This document shows positions 55,971 through 64,000 of a stretch of 64,000 bases of DNA, one piece after another; position 1 is the first letter of the stretch, and the number at the start of each line of letters is the position of its first letter. The notes under the pieces were generated by a model that was given only the letters and a program-made list of their open reading frames with translations, had not been told where the DNA came from and searched no databases. The position numbers and the translations under genes are program-made. This DNA comes from Acetobacterium paludosum (GTDB lineage: Bacteria; Bacillota; Clostridia; Eubacteriales; Eubacteriaceae): NCBI RefSeq assembly GCF_008086595.1, contig NZ_RXYA01000003.1, positions 208,129 through 272,128 of the forward strand. The letters are read 5' to 3'.

Positions 55971-56390
55971 TTATTTAACCACAAATTCATTGACCGTGTC
56001 CGGCGTATCACGTTCATCAATATAGATCTCTACTGAATAGTTACCCGGCTGGGTGACAAGTGCTGCTGGCAAATAACCGGCCAGAGGTGCATCGCTAACA
56101 TCTCCATTTGTAATGGTTATGGAATCTACTTTCTGCCCTTCGCAATACCATATAAAGGTAATATTTGTATCGTTCGGTGCATTTTTCAACTCTGCAGCTA
56201 CATAAACATCGCTATTAACAGGAAATTCTGTCACATTATCAATGGGGGCATAACTATCATCAATACCTGTTGTCATTACCGCGTTGCTTACCTTCGCGGT
56301 AGTAGCACTGCAGCTCGCTCCCATAAACAGCATCGAAACCACAAGAACGGTGATTGCCAATAAATATCCTGTGAATTTGCTCTTTTTCAT
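55971..56390 (-). CDS. Small lipoprotein
   Basis: A 139-residue protein with a signal sequence (KKSKFTGYLLAITVLVVSM) and a cysteine in FMGASCSAT where a lipobox would be, though the order is not canonical. The mature part looks like an immunoglobulin-like beta domain (ITFIWYCEGQKVDSITI, GNYSVEIYIDE). It is probably anchored on the outer face of the membrane. It is cotranscribed with the following 142-residue gene. Confidence 0.6.
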   Translation of the reverse strand: MKKSKFTGYLLAITVLVVSMLFMGASCSATTAKVSNAVMTTGIDDSYAPIDNVTEFPVNSDVYVAAELKNAPNDTNITFIWYCEGQKVDSITITNGDVSDAPLAGYLPAALVTQPGNYSVEIYIDERDTPDTVNEFVVK

Positions 56391-56490
56391 GATTATTTCC
56401 TCCTTAATTTTATTCCTATCTTTATGTGATTGTTTTACCCTATTATCTTAAATAAAAACAGAATTGTTCAATTATTTCTAAAGCAAACTA

Positions 56491-56543
56491 AAAAACAACC
56501 TTAAATACTTTTTCTGCAAAAAAGTAATTTAAAGTTGTTTTTT
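56491..56543 (-). terminator. AT-rich terminator after mtnK
   Basis: AACAACCTTAAATACTTTTT pairs imperfectly with AAAAAGTAATTTAAAGTTGTT across a four-to-six-base loop, and T6 follows. Works in either direction; the mtnK transcript ends here. Confidence 0.6.
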
Positions 56544-56590
56544 ATAAATTATTCAATCTTATTTGATGATTATTCCTCCCGATCAGTCTG

Positions 56591-57886
56591 TCATTTTACA
56601 CGAATTCCGGATAAATCCTGACCTTTTAAGGCCTTCATCACATCAAAATAACGATAGGTAATTGTTTCGATTATTTTGATTATGTCCTCAACCGCATCCA
56701 CTTCTTCACGTCTCATAATTAATGCATCCGCAATAAGCAGGGAAAGTCTTCTTGCGCAATTACGGCTAACGGGGTTTTTCAACGCATCAAAATCCGGCAG
56801 AGGAAGTAAACCTGCGACCCGACTGACAATTTGACAACCTGCGAATCCGCATACTTCTTTAATGTAATTCTTAAGAACAACCTCCCGATATTCGGGATAC
56901 TCCCGATAAATGGGTTTTGCATCTTTATCCCAGCATTCAGAATAGACTCTGATATATTCATTGACCACAGCGCTTATGTAACCAATAATTTCTTTTCGAT
57001 AGGCTTTTCGAGATTCCCGGGTCCCTTCAGTATGATGGAACCAGGCAATATATTCATAAATCAAATTTCCGATAAGATACCCTGTATCCGATGACAACGG
57101 TCCCATAAAAGGATACTCCATATCGATGACTTTCATCTCATTTTCGCCAATCATGATATTTGAAGTATGCAAGTCGCCATGGACTAAACACTCGCTTCTT
57201 TTCATATAAATGGCCCGAAGCTTTAACAATTCCACCCGAACTTCCCGTTTATCCCAAAACAATTCAGCCATCGCTAAATGATTGGGGTCAACTTTCGAAA
57301 GCTTCTCAAGCTTTTCATTGTCTGATAGATATCTTTTTAAAAATTGGCCGGTTTCCATGATTTGTCGCATTTCCGGATTCATAAACTTACATTCCAGCGC
57401 TTTGTGTGCGATCTGATCTAAATAAATTTCAGACGTATAAAAATTTGATTTTGCCATATATTCCCCAATTTTTTTGGGGAATTCAGGGAACGATTTTCCC
57501 TTAATTAATTCAAAACGCATAATTTTCAGGCGACTGCAATCTTCATAAACAAATAAATTATTTTCCGGATCAACATGATACATTTCCGGCAAATATTCCG
57601 GGGTGATTGCCGCCCTCAGCTTAATAATTGCCGCTTCGGTCTGATTTCGTTTTGTCGTCAGTTTTGCCGCTTTTCCAAAAATGCGCATATAGGGCTTAGC
57701 CTGCTTTACAATAACTGATTTTCCGGTTTTATCCCAAACCCGATAAATGTGATTGACAAAACCGTCCCCGTCTTCTTCTTCGCCGCCGATTTCATAGACA
57801 TCAAGGATTGCCTCTGCGGGAAAAATATTCGTATATGCTTTTATATATTCAATGACTATTTCCGGATTTAAATCGCTGTAGGACAT
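56591..57886 (-). CDS. mtnK: S-methyl-5-thioribose kinase
   Basis: A 431-residue choline-kinase-like phosphotransferase. The text YEDCSRLKIMRFELIKGK, the catalytic loop LVHGDLHTSNIM and the metal-binding VIDMEYPFMGP are MtnK marks. It phosphorylates methylthioribose, a by-product of SAM-dependent reactions, for salvage of the sulfur and ribose. mtnA and the later steps are not in the window. It stands as a single gene with GAGG upstream of ATG 57886. The RuBisCO-like gene lies about 8 kb further on the same strand. Confidence 0.9.
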   Translation of the reverse strand: MSYSDLNPEIVIEYIKAYTNIFPAEAILDVYEIGGEEEDGDGFVNHIYRVWDKTGKSVIVKQAKPYMRIFGKAAKLTTKRNQTEAAIIKLRAAITPEYLPEMYHVDPENNLFVYEDCSRLKIMRFELIKGKSFPEFPKKIGEYMAKSNFYTSEIYLDQIAHKALECKFMNPEMRQIMETGQFLKRYLSDNEKLEKLSKVDPNHLAMAELFWDKREVRVELLKLRAIYMKRSECLVHGDLHTSNIMIGENEMKVIDMEYPFMGPLSSDTGYLIGNLIYEYIAWFHHTEGTRESRKAYRKEIIGYISAVVNEYIRVYSECWDKDAKPIYREYPEYREVVLKNYIKEVCGFAGCQIVSRVAGLLPLPDFDALKNPVSRNCARRLSLLIADALIMRREEVDAVEDIIKIIETITYRYFDVMKALKGQDLSGIRVK

Positions 57887-58006
57887 ATCTTACCTCGCAT
57901 CATCTTACTTGCTAACCATTTTTATTCATTCTATCATGATCATGAGTCTAAAGAAATGAACTATTTATTTCAATAATGCGATTTTTTTGCATAATCACCT
58001 TAAAAT

Positions 58007-58786
58007 CTAGATTTTTAAACGATCATATGAATCAAACGCCTTTTTCCGGGTTAAAAGAATTGATAAATGAATGCCAAAGTATCGAGAGATTAAGATCGCC
58101 GCCATAATGACAATTTGGTAAACAATCGCCGTCATCGGCATGGAACCACCTAAAATTTGACCCGTCATCATTCCGGGAAGCGAAACCAAACCGATCGTTT
58201 CCGTTGTTGCAATGGTGGGATTTAAGCAGGCTATAACCGCTTCTTTGTACCAGGGCAGGGTCGCTTCCCATTGATTGGCAGACAAAGCTAACCGGTAATG
58301 ATATTCTCGTTCATTTTTTTTCAATCCATTATAGAAGGTATTGATCCCAATGATATTCCCGCTTAAACTATTACCCAATAACATTCCCATTAAGGGAATA
58401 TAATATTGGGCATCAAAAATGTTATTGAGTCCAATAACAAATTGATTAATAAAAAGAATCATGATCATATTGGGAATTCCAAAGCCCAGTAAAATAGGGA
58501 TTAGTTGGCTCCTTAAGGTTAATCCGCAGGTTTTTACCGTTGATAAAGCAGCTGCTGAAATCATAAAAAGAATGTAGGCCGAATTTACCCAGGGGTTATT
58601 AAAAAGAAAAATATATTGAAGAAAAAATCCGACTAAAACTAATTGAATCGTCATCCGAAATACGGCATAAATAAAGCGTTTATTTATATTGATTCGCATC
58701 TTGTAATTAATTATTACGAGTGGAATCATAAAAACAAGTAAATAGAATGGTGTGTAAAATGATATTTCCTGAACGCCCATTACCAA
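58007..58786 (-). CDS. fetB: FetB-type ABC permease (UPF0014)
   Basis: A 259-residue integral membrane protein with about seven helices and the family segment ACLNPTIATTETIGLVSLPGMMTGQILGGSMP (read in pieces), which is the hallmark of UPF0014/FetB. FetAB is implicated in iron export and oxidative stress tolerance. It overlaps fetA by 7 bases and must pair with it. Confidence 0.87.
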   Translation of the reverse strand: MVMGVQEISFYTPFYLLVFMIPLVIINYKMRININKRFIYAVFRMTIQLVLVGFFLQYIFLFNNPWVNSAYILFMISAAALSTVKTCGLTLRSQLIPILLGFGIPNMIMILFINQFVIGLNNIFDAQYYIPLMGMLLGNSLSGNIIGINTFYNGLKKNEREYHYRLALSANQWEATLPWYKEAVIACLNPTIATTETIGLVSLPGMMTGQILGGSMPMTAIVYQIVIMAAILISRYFGIHLSILLTRKKAFDSYDRLKI

Positions 58787-59409
58787 GACACCTCCGTTAG
58801 CCCTCGGCCATGATAGATATCATCGTGTGTTACAATCAGTATCGTCTTATCATAGCATAATAAGATATCCACAATCTTTTTCTTAAGTTCTAAGTCCAAC
58901 CCCGTTGTTATTTCATCCAATATCAAAATATCACGATCCAATAGAATTCCCATGATGATTGCCAATCGCTGACGTTCACCACCGGAAAGGGAATTCACAT
59001 CTTTTTCAATTGTATCCGATGGCAGTAAAAAATCATCAAGCCACTTTATTAAATGCTCTTTTGTGTATTTCAAATGACGATTAGCCTGAAATTTAAATAC
59101 TTCGTCGAATACTTCGCCGACAATTCCTTTTGGGATGTCGGCATCTTGACTTACATAGGCTATTTTCTTTCGGATAAGATTGACCGTATCCCCGGATAAT
59201 TTCATTTCATCAACAAAAATTTCGCCGTTATTCGGAATAACAAAACCTAACAGCATTTTAACCAGGGACGTTTTTCCGCTTCCCGACGGTGCTGATAAAA
59301 GGACTTTTTCATTCTTATTTATTTCAAGATTGAATCCTGAAATAATCGTCCTTTCATCAAATTTCAAATCAATATTTCGATATTCAACCAGCGGCATTTT
59401 TATCGCCAT
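58780..59409 (-). CDS. fetA: FetA-type ABC transporter ATP-binding protein
   Basis: A 209-residue ATPase with Walker A SAPSGSGKTSL near residue 38, signature LSGGERQRLAI, Walker B ILILDEITTG and the His-switch THDDIY. Its partner is the permease encoded by the overlapping fetB. The start overlaps the nitroreductase stop by 10 bases, which makes a three-gene operon likely. Confidence 0.92.
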   Translation of the reverse strand: MAIKMPLVEYRNIDLKFDERTIISGFNLEINKNEKVLLSAPSGSGKTSLVKMLLGFVIPNNGEIFVDEMKLSGDTVNLIRKKIAYVSQDADIPKGIVGEVFDEVFKFQANRHLKYTKEHLIKWLDDFLLPSDTIEKDVNSLSGGERQRLAIIMGILLDRDILILDEITTGLDLELKKKIVDILLCYDKTILIVTHDDIYHGRGLTEVSW

Positions 59410-60224
59410 GAAATTTCCGGTTTTTTACGTGGCACGGTTCGTTGATATTCAACTCCCGGATAACCGATAACCAAACAGGCGATGATCTTTTTTGCATCGT
59501 CTTCAAGACCTAAAAAGGCCCTGATCTTTTCACTGTTGTTGGCGGCGCGAACAAAAAAACCGCTGTAAAACATTCCCAAGCCCTGGGCCTGAGTCATTAA
59601 TTCCATTGATGATGCTGCCAGACCGCCATCAATCGGAGAATCAGAAACAACCAATATAACATTAGGCGCTTTAAAAAATAAACTCGTGGGCAATTCTGGA
59701 TTTTTCAAATAGTCTTCATACATTTTCGACCACCGCTTCGCGTAATATGAAGACAATGATGTTTCATTCTGATCATTTTTTAAATAGCTTTTTCCGAGAT
59801 CATCCAGGCTTTCCAGGGCCAACTTTGTCAGCTCAGGAAGCCCCTCTTGAACGACAATATAAGATACCGGCTGGCGATTGCTTCCCGTCGGCGTAAAACG
59901 GCCGGCTTCAATAATCTGTTCGAGCTTGTTTTTCTCCACCGGTTTATCTTTAAATTGACGAACCGCCCGTCTGAATTTAATAAAATTGAGCAGCTTTTCT
60001 GAGCCTATCGCAAAACTCTCGGCATCATATTCTTTCACCTCTGTCATGTCGTAATCCGTTATGCTCACGGCATTAACCGGACAAATGGCAATACAATGCC
60101 CACATTTTATACAATTGACATTTTTAGGTTCGGCCTTATCATTCTTGACAACAATATCCTGTGGAAAGCAGTCCTCGACACATTTTTCACAGCCAATACA
60201 TTTTTCCTGATTAATCTCAATCAT
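59400..60224 (-). CDS. Ferredoxin-domain nitroreductase
   Basis: A 274-residue protein with two [4Fe-4S] ferredoxin motifs at the start (CIGCEKCVEDCFP and CIKCGHCIAICPVN) and an FMN nitroreductase domain from about residue 85 (RRAVRQFKDKPV, FTPTGSNRQPVSYIV). In anaerobes such fusions move electrons from ferredoxin to flavin substrates. It is first in a run with fetA and fetB; it could reduce iron or quinones in the same stress response. Confidence 0.9.
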   Translation of the reverse strand: MIEINQEKCIGCEKCVEDCFPQDIVVKNDKAEPKNVNCIKCGHCIAICPVNAVSITDYDMTEVKEYDAESFAIGSEKLLNFIKFRRAVRQFKDKPVEKNKLEQIIEAGRFTPTGSNRQPVSYIVVQEGLPELTKLALESLDDLGKSYLKNDQNETSLSSYYAKRWSKMYEDYLKNPELPTSLFFKAPNVILVVSDSPIDGGLAASSMELMTQAQGLGMFYSGFFVRAANNSEKIRAFLGLEDDAKKIIACLVIGYPGVEYQRTVPRKKPEISWR

Positions 60225-60284
60225 TTTTGCCTCCCTTAATATATTAATATTTTTCAGTGCCTGCGGCGAATTGAAAATCCTGGT

Positions 60285-61118
60285 TTATAATTGACCGGAG
60301 ATTAAGAAATAGGCTAACACAATCACCCCTAATACGATTCTGTACCATCCAAAAATCTTGAAGTTATTCTTTTTAATATAGTTCATTAAGAACTTAATCG
60401 CCAGTATTGACGTTAGAAAAGCGGTAACCATTCCGACCAGCAGAATAACCACTTCCCAACCGGTAAAAGCAAATCCGAACTGAACGAGTTTTAAAAAGCT
60501 TATCCCAAACATAACCGGAATGGCCATGAAGAAAGTAAATTCTGCCGCAATCGTTCGGGATGTTCCCAGAATCATACCGCCGATAATTGTCACTCCGGAA
60601 CGGGAAGTCCCTGGTATAATCGATAATGCCTGAAACAAACCAATCAGCAATGCTGTTTTATAAGTAATCTCGGGTAATTTGACGATTTCCGGTTTTCGTT
60701 TTTTGTTGTAATTCTCAACCACAATAAAGAGAATCCCATAAAAAATCAACATTGCTGAAACGGTTATTGGATTCATGAACAGTTCATCAATGATCTTGTT
60801 AAGCAATACATATATCACGATTCCCGGTAGACAGGCCACCAGAATTTTCGACCACAGTATTGCAATGTTTTTCCTTACCACCAGCTTTTTGTCTTTGTAT
60901 GTAAATGGCACCAATTTGTGCCAGTAAATATACACAACTGCTAAAATCGCCCCTAATTGAATCACATATAGGAACATCTTTATGAACGAATCCGACATGT
61001 TCAGTTTTATAAACTCGTCCACTAAAATCATATGTCCGGTACTGCTAATCGGCAACCACTCGGTTATCCCTTCTACGATGCCCAGAATGATGGCTTTTAA
61101 AATCTCTATAAATCCCAT
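60285..61118 (-). CDS. uppP: Undecaprenyl-diphosphatase UppP
   Basis: A 277-residue membrane enzyme recycling the lipid carrier of peptidoglycan precursors. The two catalytic motifs EGITEWLPISSTGHM and PGTSRSG are intact, with eight predicted helices. Resistance to bacitracin can come from extra copies. It is about 60 bp upstream of the nitroreductase and may share its transcript. Confidence 0.95.
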   Translation of the reverse strand: MGFIEILKAIILGIVEGITEWLPISSTGHMILVDEFIKLNMSDSFIKMFLYVIQLGAILAVVYIYWHKLVPFTYKDKKLVVRKNIAILWSKILVACLPGIVIYVLLNKIIDELFMNPITVSAMLIFYGILFIVVENYNKKRKPEIVKLPEITYKTALLIGLFQALSIIPGTSRSGVTIIGGMILGTSRTIAAEFTFFMAIPVMFGISFLKLVQFGFAFTGWEVVILLVGMVTAFLTSILAIKFLMNYIKKNNFKIFGWYRIVLGVIVLAYFLISGQL

Positions 61119-61271
61119 GTTTCCCTCTCTTTTGTCCTTATTTATAAGTCCTTAATCTCTTTAGTCAGATATTTTTCTATTTAACTGTTGAGATAATAAA
61201 CTGCTAACATTAATATTACTTTTTAATGCAAAAAATTACAACTTTTTTTAATATATTTAAGCTAATATCTC

Positions 61272-61308
61272 AAAAAAAGAATGGTGCCGACTCAATCGAG
61301 ACGGCACC
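61272..61308 (-). terminator. Terminator of the serpin gene
   Basis: GGTGCCG (61283-61289) pairs with CGGCACC (61302-61308). On the minus strand T7 follows at 61278-61272. Confidence 0.85.
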
Positions 61309-61331
61309 GCTTTTTTTCTGACAACAAACTA

Positions 61332-62576
61332 TTAGTTGCTGGGATTCTGGACTGCACCCATAAAAACAATCGCCCCGGTCTGACTGTCCTGAATGGCATA
61401 AAAGAAAGGACGGTTGAATTTCAGCTCAAAATCATACTCCGGCATGCTGGTAGCCGTCATTCCCGTCGAGGTTACCGCTGCTGCTTCTGTCCCTGACTCA
61501 TCCACTTGAAGAAAGGTTTTATGTTTGACTTCACTAATGAAAATATTTTGGCCGAAATCACCGGTCACCATACCAGAGAAATCTGCCTTACCACTTTTAA
61601 AAGCGATACCCAATCCTAAACTTGTCAACGCTTCATTTAAAGATTTTTCGTATGCTATTGTGAATCTTGGCAGCATTAACGTCCCCTGCTTTTCCTCAAA
61701 GGAGGAAAGCCAACCGGCCCAGTTTTCGCTGTTAAGCTGGCTCTGGAATTGCTCCAGACTTGAGTCTTCATCCGGCAGGAAAAGAACCATCGCCATTCGA
61801 TTTTCTTCCCCATAAGGCAAACGCAGCGCTTGAAAGTTCTGGCCTTTAAAATAGCTGAAAGAGCCGCTCTGATACATCATGGGCACCGTCACCGACTGAT
61901 CAGCTTGGGTAAGAAATATTTGGTCAGATGTCAAATTTTTATCAAACTGGTGGGTCCATTCGCCTTTAAAATAAACAGCATTGATAAGAAACAGAACACT
62001 TGACGAATCAACCGGCGGTTCCACAATTTCTGTAATCAACCCCTGGGTGTTCTTTTTAACCCATTTGTTGATGATATTGGCTGCATTGGAATCGTTAAAG
62101 TCCAACTTCTGACTAGCGGCATGATAAAAAGCTTCAACATTATTTGTAAATTCAGAAGCGAATTCAAAATCCTGATTCAGCCAGACGGAATTGGCAATAC
62201 TCAGTGTAACCTTTGGATCTGCCGTGCTTAACAGATAAAGAAGGGCCTGGTTGTTCTTATTCAGTTCTTCAATCTCATAACCTTTTACTTTTAATACCTC
62301 AGCCATCGCTTCTTTTGTATCTCCCTGAGCGCCATTATATGCCATCGTTAAATCCATGGCGACACTGGTCGGCGAAATCATGATGTTTTCACCGTCACTG
62401 GAGAGTTCTCGATAGAGATTAAAACCAAAATCGTTGTTTTTAGCCGCTATGGTTTTTTGAAAAGAATTGAGAATACTGTCACTAGGTTTAGGTACTGTAG
62501 ACGTCTGATTCTCACAACCTGACAGGAGTAAACTGGCTGTTATCAGCCCAGCTATAACTGATTTTTTCATTTCCAT
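61332..62576 (-). CDS. Lipoprotein serpin (serine protease inhibitor)
   Basis: A 414-residue serpin with signal sequence and lipobox LLLSGCENQ, so it is membrane-anchored outside the cell. Family marks are NIMISPTSVAMDLTMAYNGAQGDT (in pieces), NAVYFKGEWTHQF and the closing FNRPFFYAI. The reactive-centre hinge DESGTEAAAVTS is intact, so it should be inhibitory. Counting from the hinge puts P1-P1' at about Thr-Ser in TATSMPE, pointing to elastase- or subtilisin-like targets rather than trypsin. Confidence 0.92.
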   Translation of the reverse strand: MEMKKSVIAGLITASLLLSGCENQTSTVPKPSDSILNSFQKTIAAKNNDFGFNLYRELSSDGENIMISPTSVAMDLTMAYNGAQGDTKEAMAEVLKVKGYEIEELNKNNQALLYLLSTADPKVTLSIANSVWLNQDFEFASEFTNNVEAFYHAASQKLDFNDSNAANIINKWVKKNTQGLITEIVEPPVDSSSVLFLINAVYFKGEWTHQFDKNLTSDQIFLTQADQSVTVPMMYQSGSFSYFKGQNFQALRLPYGEENRMAMVLFLPDEDSSLEQFQSQLNSENWAGWLSSFEEKQGTLMLPRFTIAYEKSLNEALTSLGLGIAFKSGKADFSGMVTGDFGQNIFISEVKHKTFLQVDESGTEAAAVTSTGMTATSMPEYDFELKFNRPFFYAIQDSQTGAIVFMGAVQNPSN

Positions 62577-62667
62577 ATAATCTCCTTTCTCACGATTCTA
62601 CCGAATTACCTGTCAATATTATTGCTTTCCTGAACTGCAGAATTTTAAAATTCATCTAACCGGGTAA

Positions 62668-63240
62668 TTAAAAAAAGTCGACCTTTCCGGTACTTATATC
62701 ATATTTCGCCCCAAACACCTTAACACTTTCCGCCTCCACCAGTTCATTAACCAACTTACTACTTAAAATTCGGTTCATGCTGTTTTCAATATTAAGCCGC
62801 TCACAGATGCTAACATCTGCTTCCTCTTTAAGGGCTGGTTTTATTTCATCAATTATCGATTGGATATGGCCTTCTCCATGTCCGGACATAGCGGCTGAAA
62901 CAGCTCCGCAATGATTATGCCCCAATACGATAACGACACGTACCCCTAAATGTCCGACGGCATATTCAATGCTTCCTAATTCAAAATCACCAATGACGTT
63001 CCCTGCTGTTCTGATCACAAAAAGTTCACCGATACCGGCCGAAAAAACATGCTCTGGGGGCACCCGGGAATCCGAGCAGGTAACAATCACTGCATCCGGT
63101 TTTTGTCCATCCCGGGAAGTTGTTGTCCTGACAAAATTAGAAATATCGCCATGGTTCTTCTCTAGTTCTGTAAAATTTTCATTGCCTTTTTTCAGTGTTT
63201 CAATTACTGTTTCAATTCCCTTTATTCCCATTGTATCCAC
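62668..63240 (-). CDS. Beta-carbonic anhydrase
   Basis: A 190-residue zinc enzyme that interconverts carbon dioxide and bicarbonate. The zinc ligands are in VTCSDSRVPPEH and LGHNHCGAV, with the Asp-Arg pair of active beta enzymes. The GTG start at 63240 follows AGAGG with good spacing; ATG 63231 is an alternative. In an acetogen it could serve carbon dioxide supply or bicarbonate balance. Confidence 0.93.
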   Translation of the reverse strand: MDTMGIKGIETVIETLKKGNENFTELEKNHGDISNFVRTTTSRDGQKPDAVIVTCSDSRVPPEHVFSAGIGELFVIRTAGNVIGDFELGSIEYAVGHLGVRVVIVLGHNHCGAVSAAMSGHGEGHIQSIIDEIKPALKEEADVSICERLNIENSMNRILSSKLVNELVEAESVKVFGAKYDISTGKVDFF

Positions 63241-63360
63241 TCGCTAACCTCTTTCAAATTTAGTTCGCTGTTATAAACACTTGTTAAAATTCATTGGGAT
63301 TTAAATTTCAGACATCATTTTTTTCTATGCTTAACGCCCAAGTTTTCTCTGTATTTTTAC

Positions 63361-64000
63361 TCACTGTACCATTTTATCCGAATATACCACTTCAACAAAC
63401 AGCCTTGCAATATTAGGGTCAAACTGATTTCCTGCACACCTTTTGATCTCAGCAATTGCCTCATCTTTTCTCAATCCTTTTCGATATGTTCGGTCGCTGG
63501 TCATTGCGTCAAAAGAATCCGCCACGGCAACAATCCTGCCCTGCAGCGAAATCTCCTCCCCCTTTAAACCTTTGGGATAGCCTTTACCATCCCATCTTTC
63601 ATGATGCTCAAGAATATAATCAGCCATTTCTGAAAATTCATTGACCGAGCTTAATATTCGATAGCCAATTTCAGGATGTTTTTTAATTTCTTTCCATTCA
63701 TCCATATTTAGCTTCCCCCGTTTATTTAAAATATTTTCATCAATTCCCATTTTTCCGATATCATGAATTAATCCCGCGGTTTTAATCCGATTAATCTCAT
63801 CCTGGTCAAATTTCATTTCTATTCCTATCTTTTCACAAATTCGGCTCACTCTTGTTGAATGCATCATCTCTCGGTCGCTTTTTTCATAAAGTGTGTTCAT
63901 AATTATTTCAATGGTTTTACTTCTTTTACTTGTACTTTCGTACAGCTTATGCTGATACATATTATCTTCTGCATTTTTAAGTATCTTTTGGATGTTTTCT
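63361..64000 (-). CDS. GGDEF/HD-GYP cyclic di-GMP protein (5' part beyond window)
   Basis: The minus-strand frame is open through the right edge. The first visible residues, with KNAEDNMYQHKLYESTSKRS, read as the end of a GGDEF domain. Then an HD-GYP domain follows with HSTRVSRIC, GLIHDIGKMG, HHERWDGKGYPKGL and DSFDAMTSDRTYR, all metal and catalytic residues present. It should hydrolyse cyclic di-GMP. An internal ATG at 63960 has no evident ribosome binding site, so the short form is unlikely. Confidence 0.85.
   Translation of the reverse strand, partial: ENIQKILKNAEDNMYQHKLYESTSKRSKTIEIIMNTLYEKSDREMMHSTRVSRICEKIGIEMKFDQDEINRIKTAGLIHDIGKMGIDENILNKRGKLNMDEWKEIKKHPEIGYRILSSVNEFSEMADYILEHHERWDGKGYPKGLKGEEISLQGRIVAVADSFDAMTSDRTYRKGLRKDEAIAEIKRCAGNQFDPNIARLFVEVVYSDKMVQ

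Overview
The window looks like chromosomal DNA of a low-GC, strictly anaerobic Firmicute of class Clostridia, probably an acetogen-type member of the Eubacteriaceae such as Acetobacterium. That placement is inference. It rests on a large Alu-type SRP RNA, a T-box leader, a cobalamin riboswitch, strong GGAGG ribosome binding sites, a superoxide reductase, a ferredoxin-dependent 2-oxoacid oxidoreductase, [4Fe-4S] proteins and corrinoid salvage genes. No prophage, insertion sequence, CRISPR array or rRNA gene was seen.

Layout. 1-3.9 kb: type III restriction-modification pair (res cut by the left edge, mod complete). 4.1-15.9 kb: two tRNA-Ser genes, ilvE, a G5/3D cell-wall protein, mutY, a MEMO-AMMECR1 fusion, eno, a T-box-controlled phenylacetate-CoA ligase, a UvrD-type helicase and a DUF1836 regulator. 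16-23.6 kb: a coupled micro-ORF and PAP2-like membrane protein, a YhgE/Pip protein, a split two-gene permease, a Tam-like methyltransferase, a LysR regulator and an iron alcohol dehydrogenase. 23.8-29.7 kb: SRP RNA, 2-oxoacid oxidoreductase (alpha, beta), a tandem DnaA-box array, superoxide reductase, a Sel1 protein and a second iron alcohol dehydrogenase. 29.8-34.2 kb: small regulatory and redox genes, a phosphopantetheinyl transferase, a diguanylate cyclase and tRNA-Gln. 34.3-39.8 kb: pabA-pabB-pabC-HD-cca-tatD, closely spaced on the minus strand. 40-41.6 kb: cobalamin riboswitch followed by cblT-cblS (alpha-ribazole uptake and phosphorylation). 41.9-47.4 kb: an FUSC-type membrane protein, aroF-tyrA behind an aromatic-codon leader peptide and attenuator, and metY-metA. 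47.5-55.2 kb: a glycerol-type catabolic cluster (SorC-family regulator, glycerol kinase, FAD dehydrogenase, FAD/NAD oxidoreductase, DUF1667 protein, cupin) running towards a RuBisCO-like protein gene. 55.5-64 kb: two small proteins, methylthioribose kinase, FetAB-type ABC exporter with a ferredoxin-nitroreductase, uppP, a lipoprotein serpin, carbonic anhydrase and a GGDEF/HD-GYP gene cut by the right edge.

How the genes work together. Several loci feed aromatic and folate metabolism: aroF-tyrA makes arogenate/tyrosine precursors, pabABC takes chorismate to p-aminobenzoate, and the aryl-acetate CoA ligase sits behind a tRNA-sensing leader. Acetogenic C1 metabolism depends on folate and corrinoids, so pabABC and cblTS fit together. 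The most unusual signals are the aromatic attenuator upstream of aroF, the six-copy 12-bp DnaA-box array, and the RuBisCO-like protein/cupin pair beside a glycerol-type operon with a methylthioribose kinase nearby.
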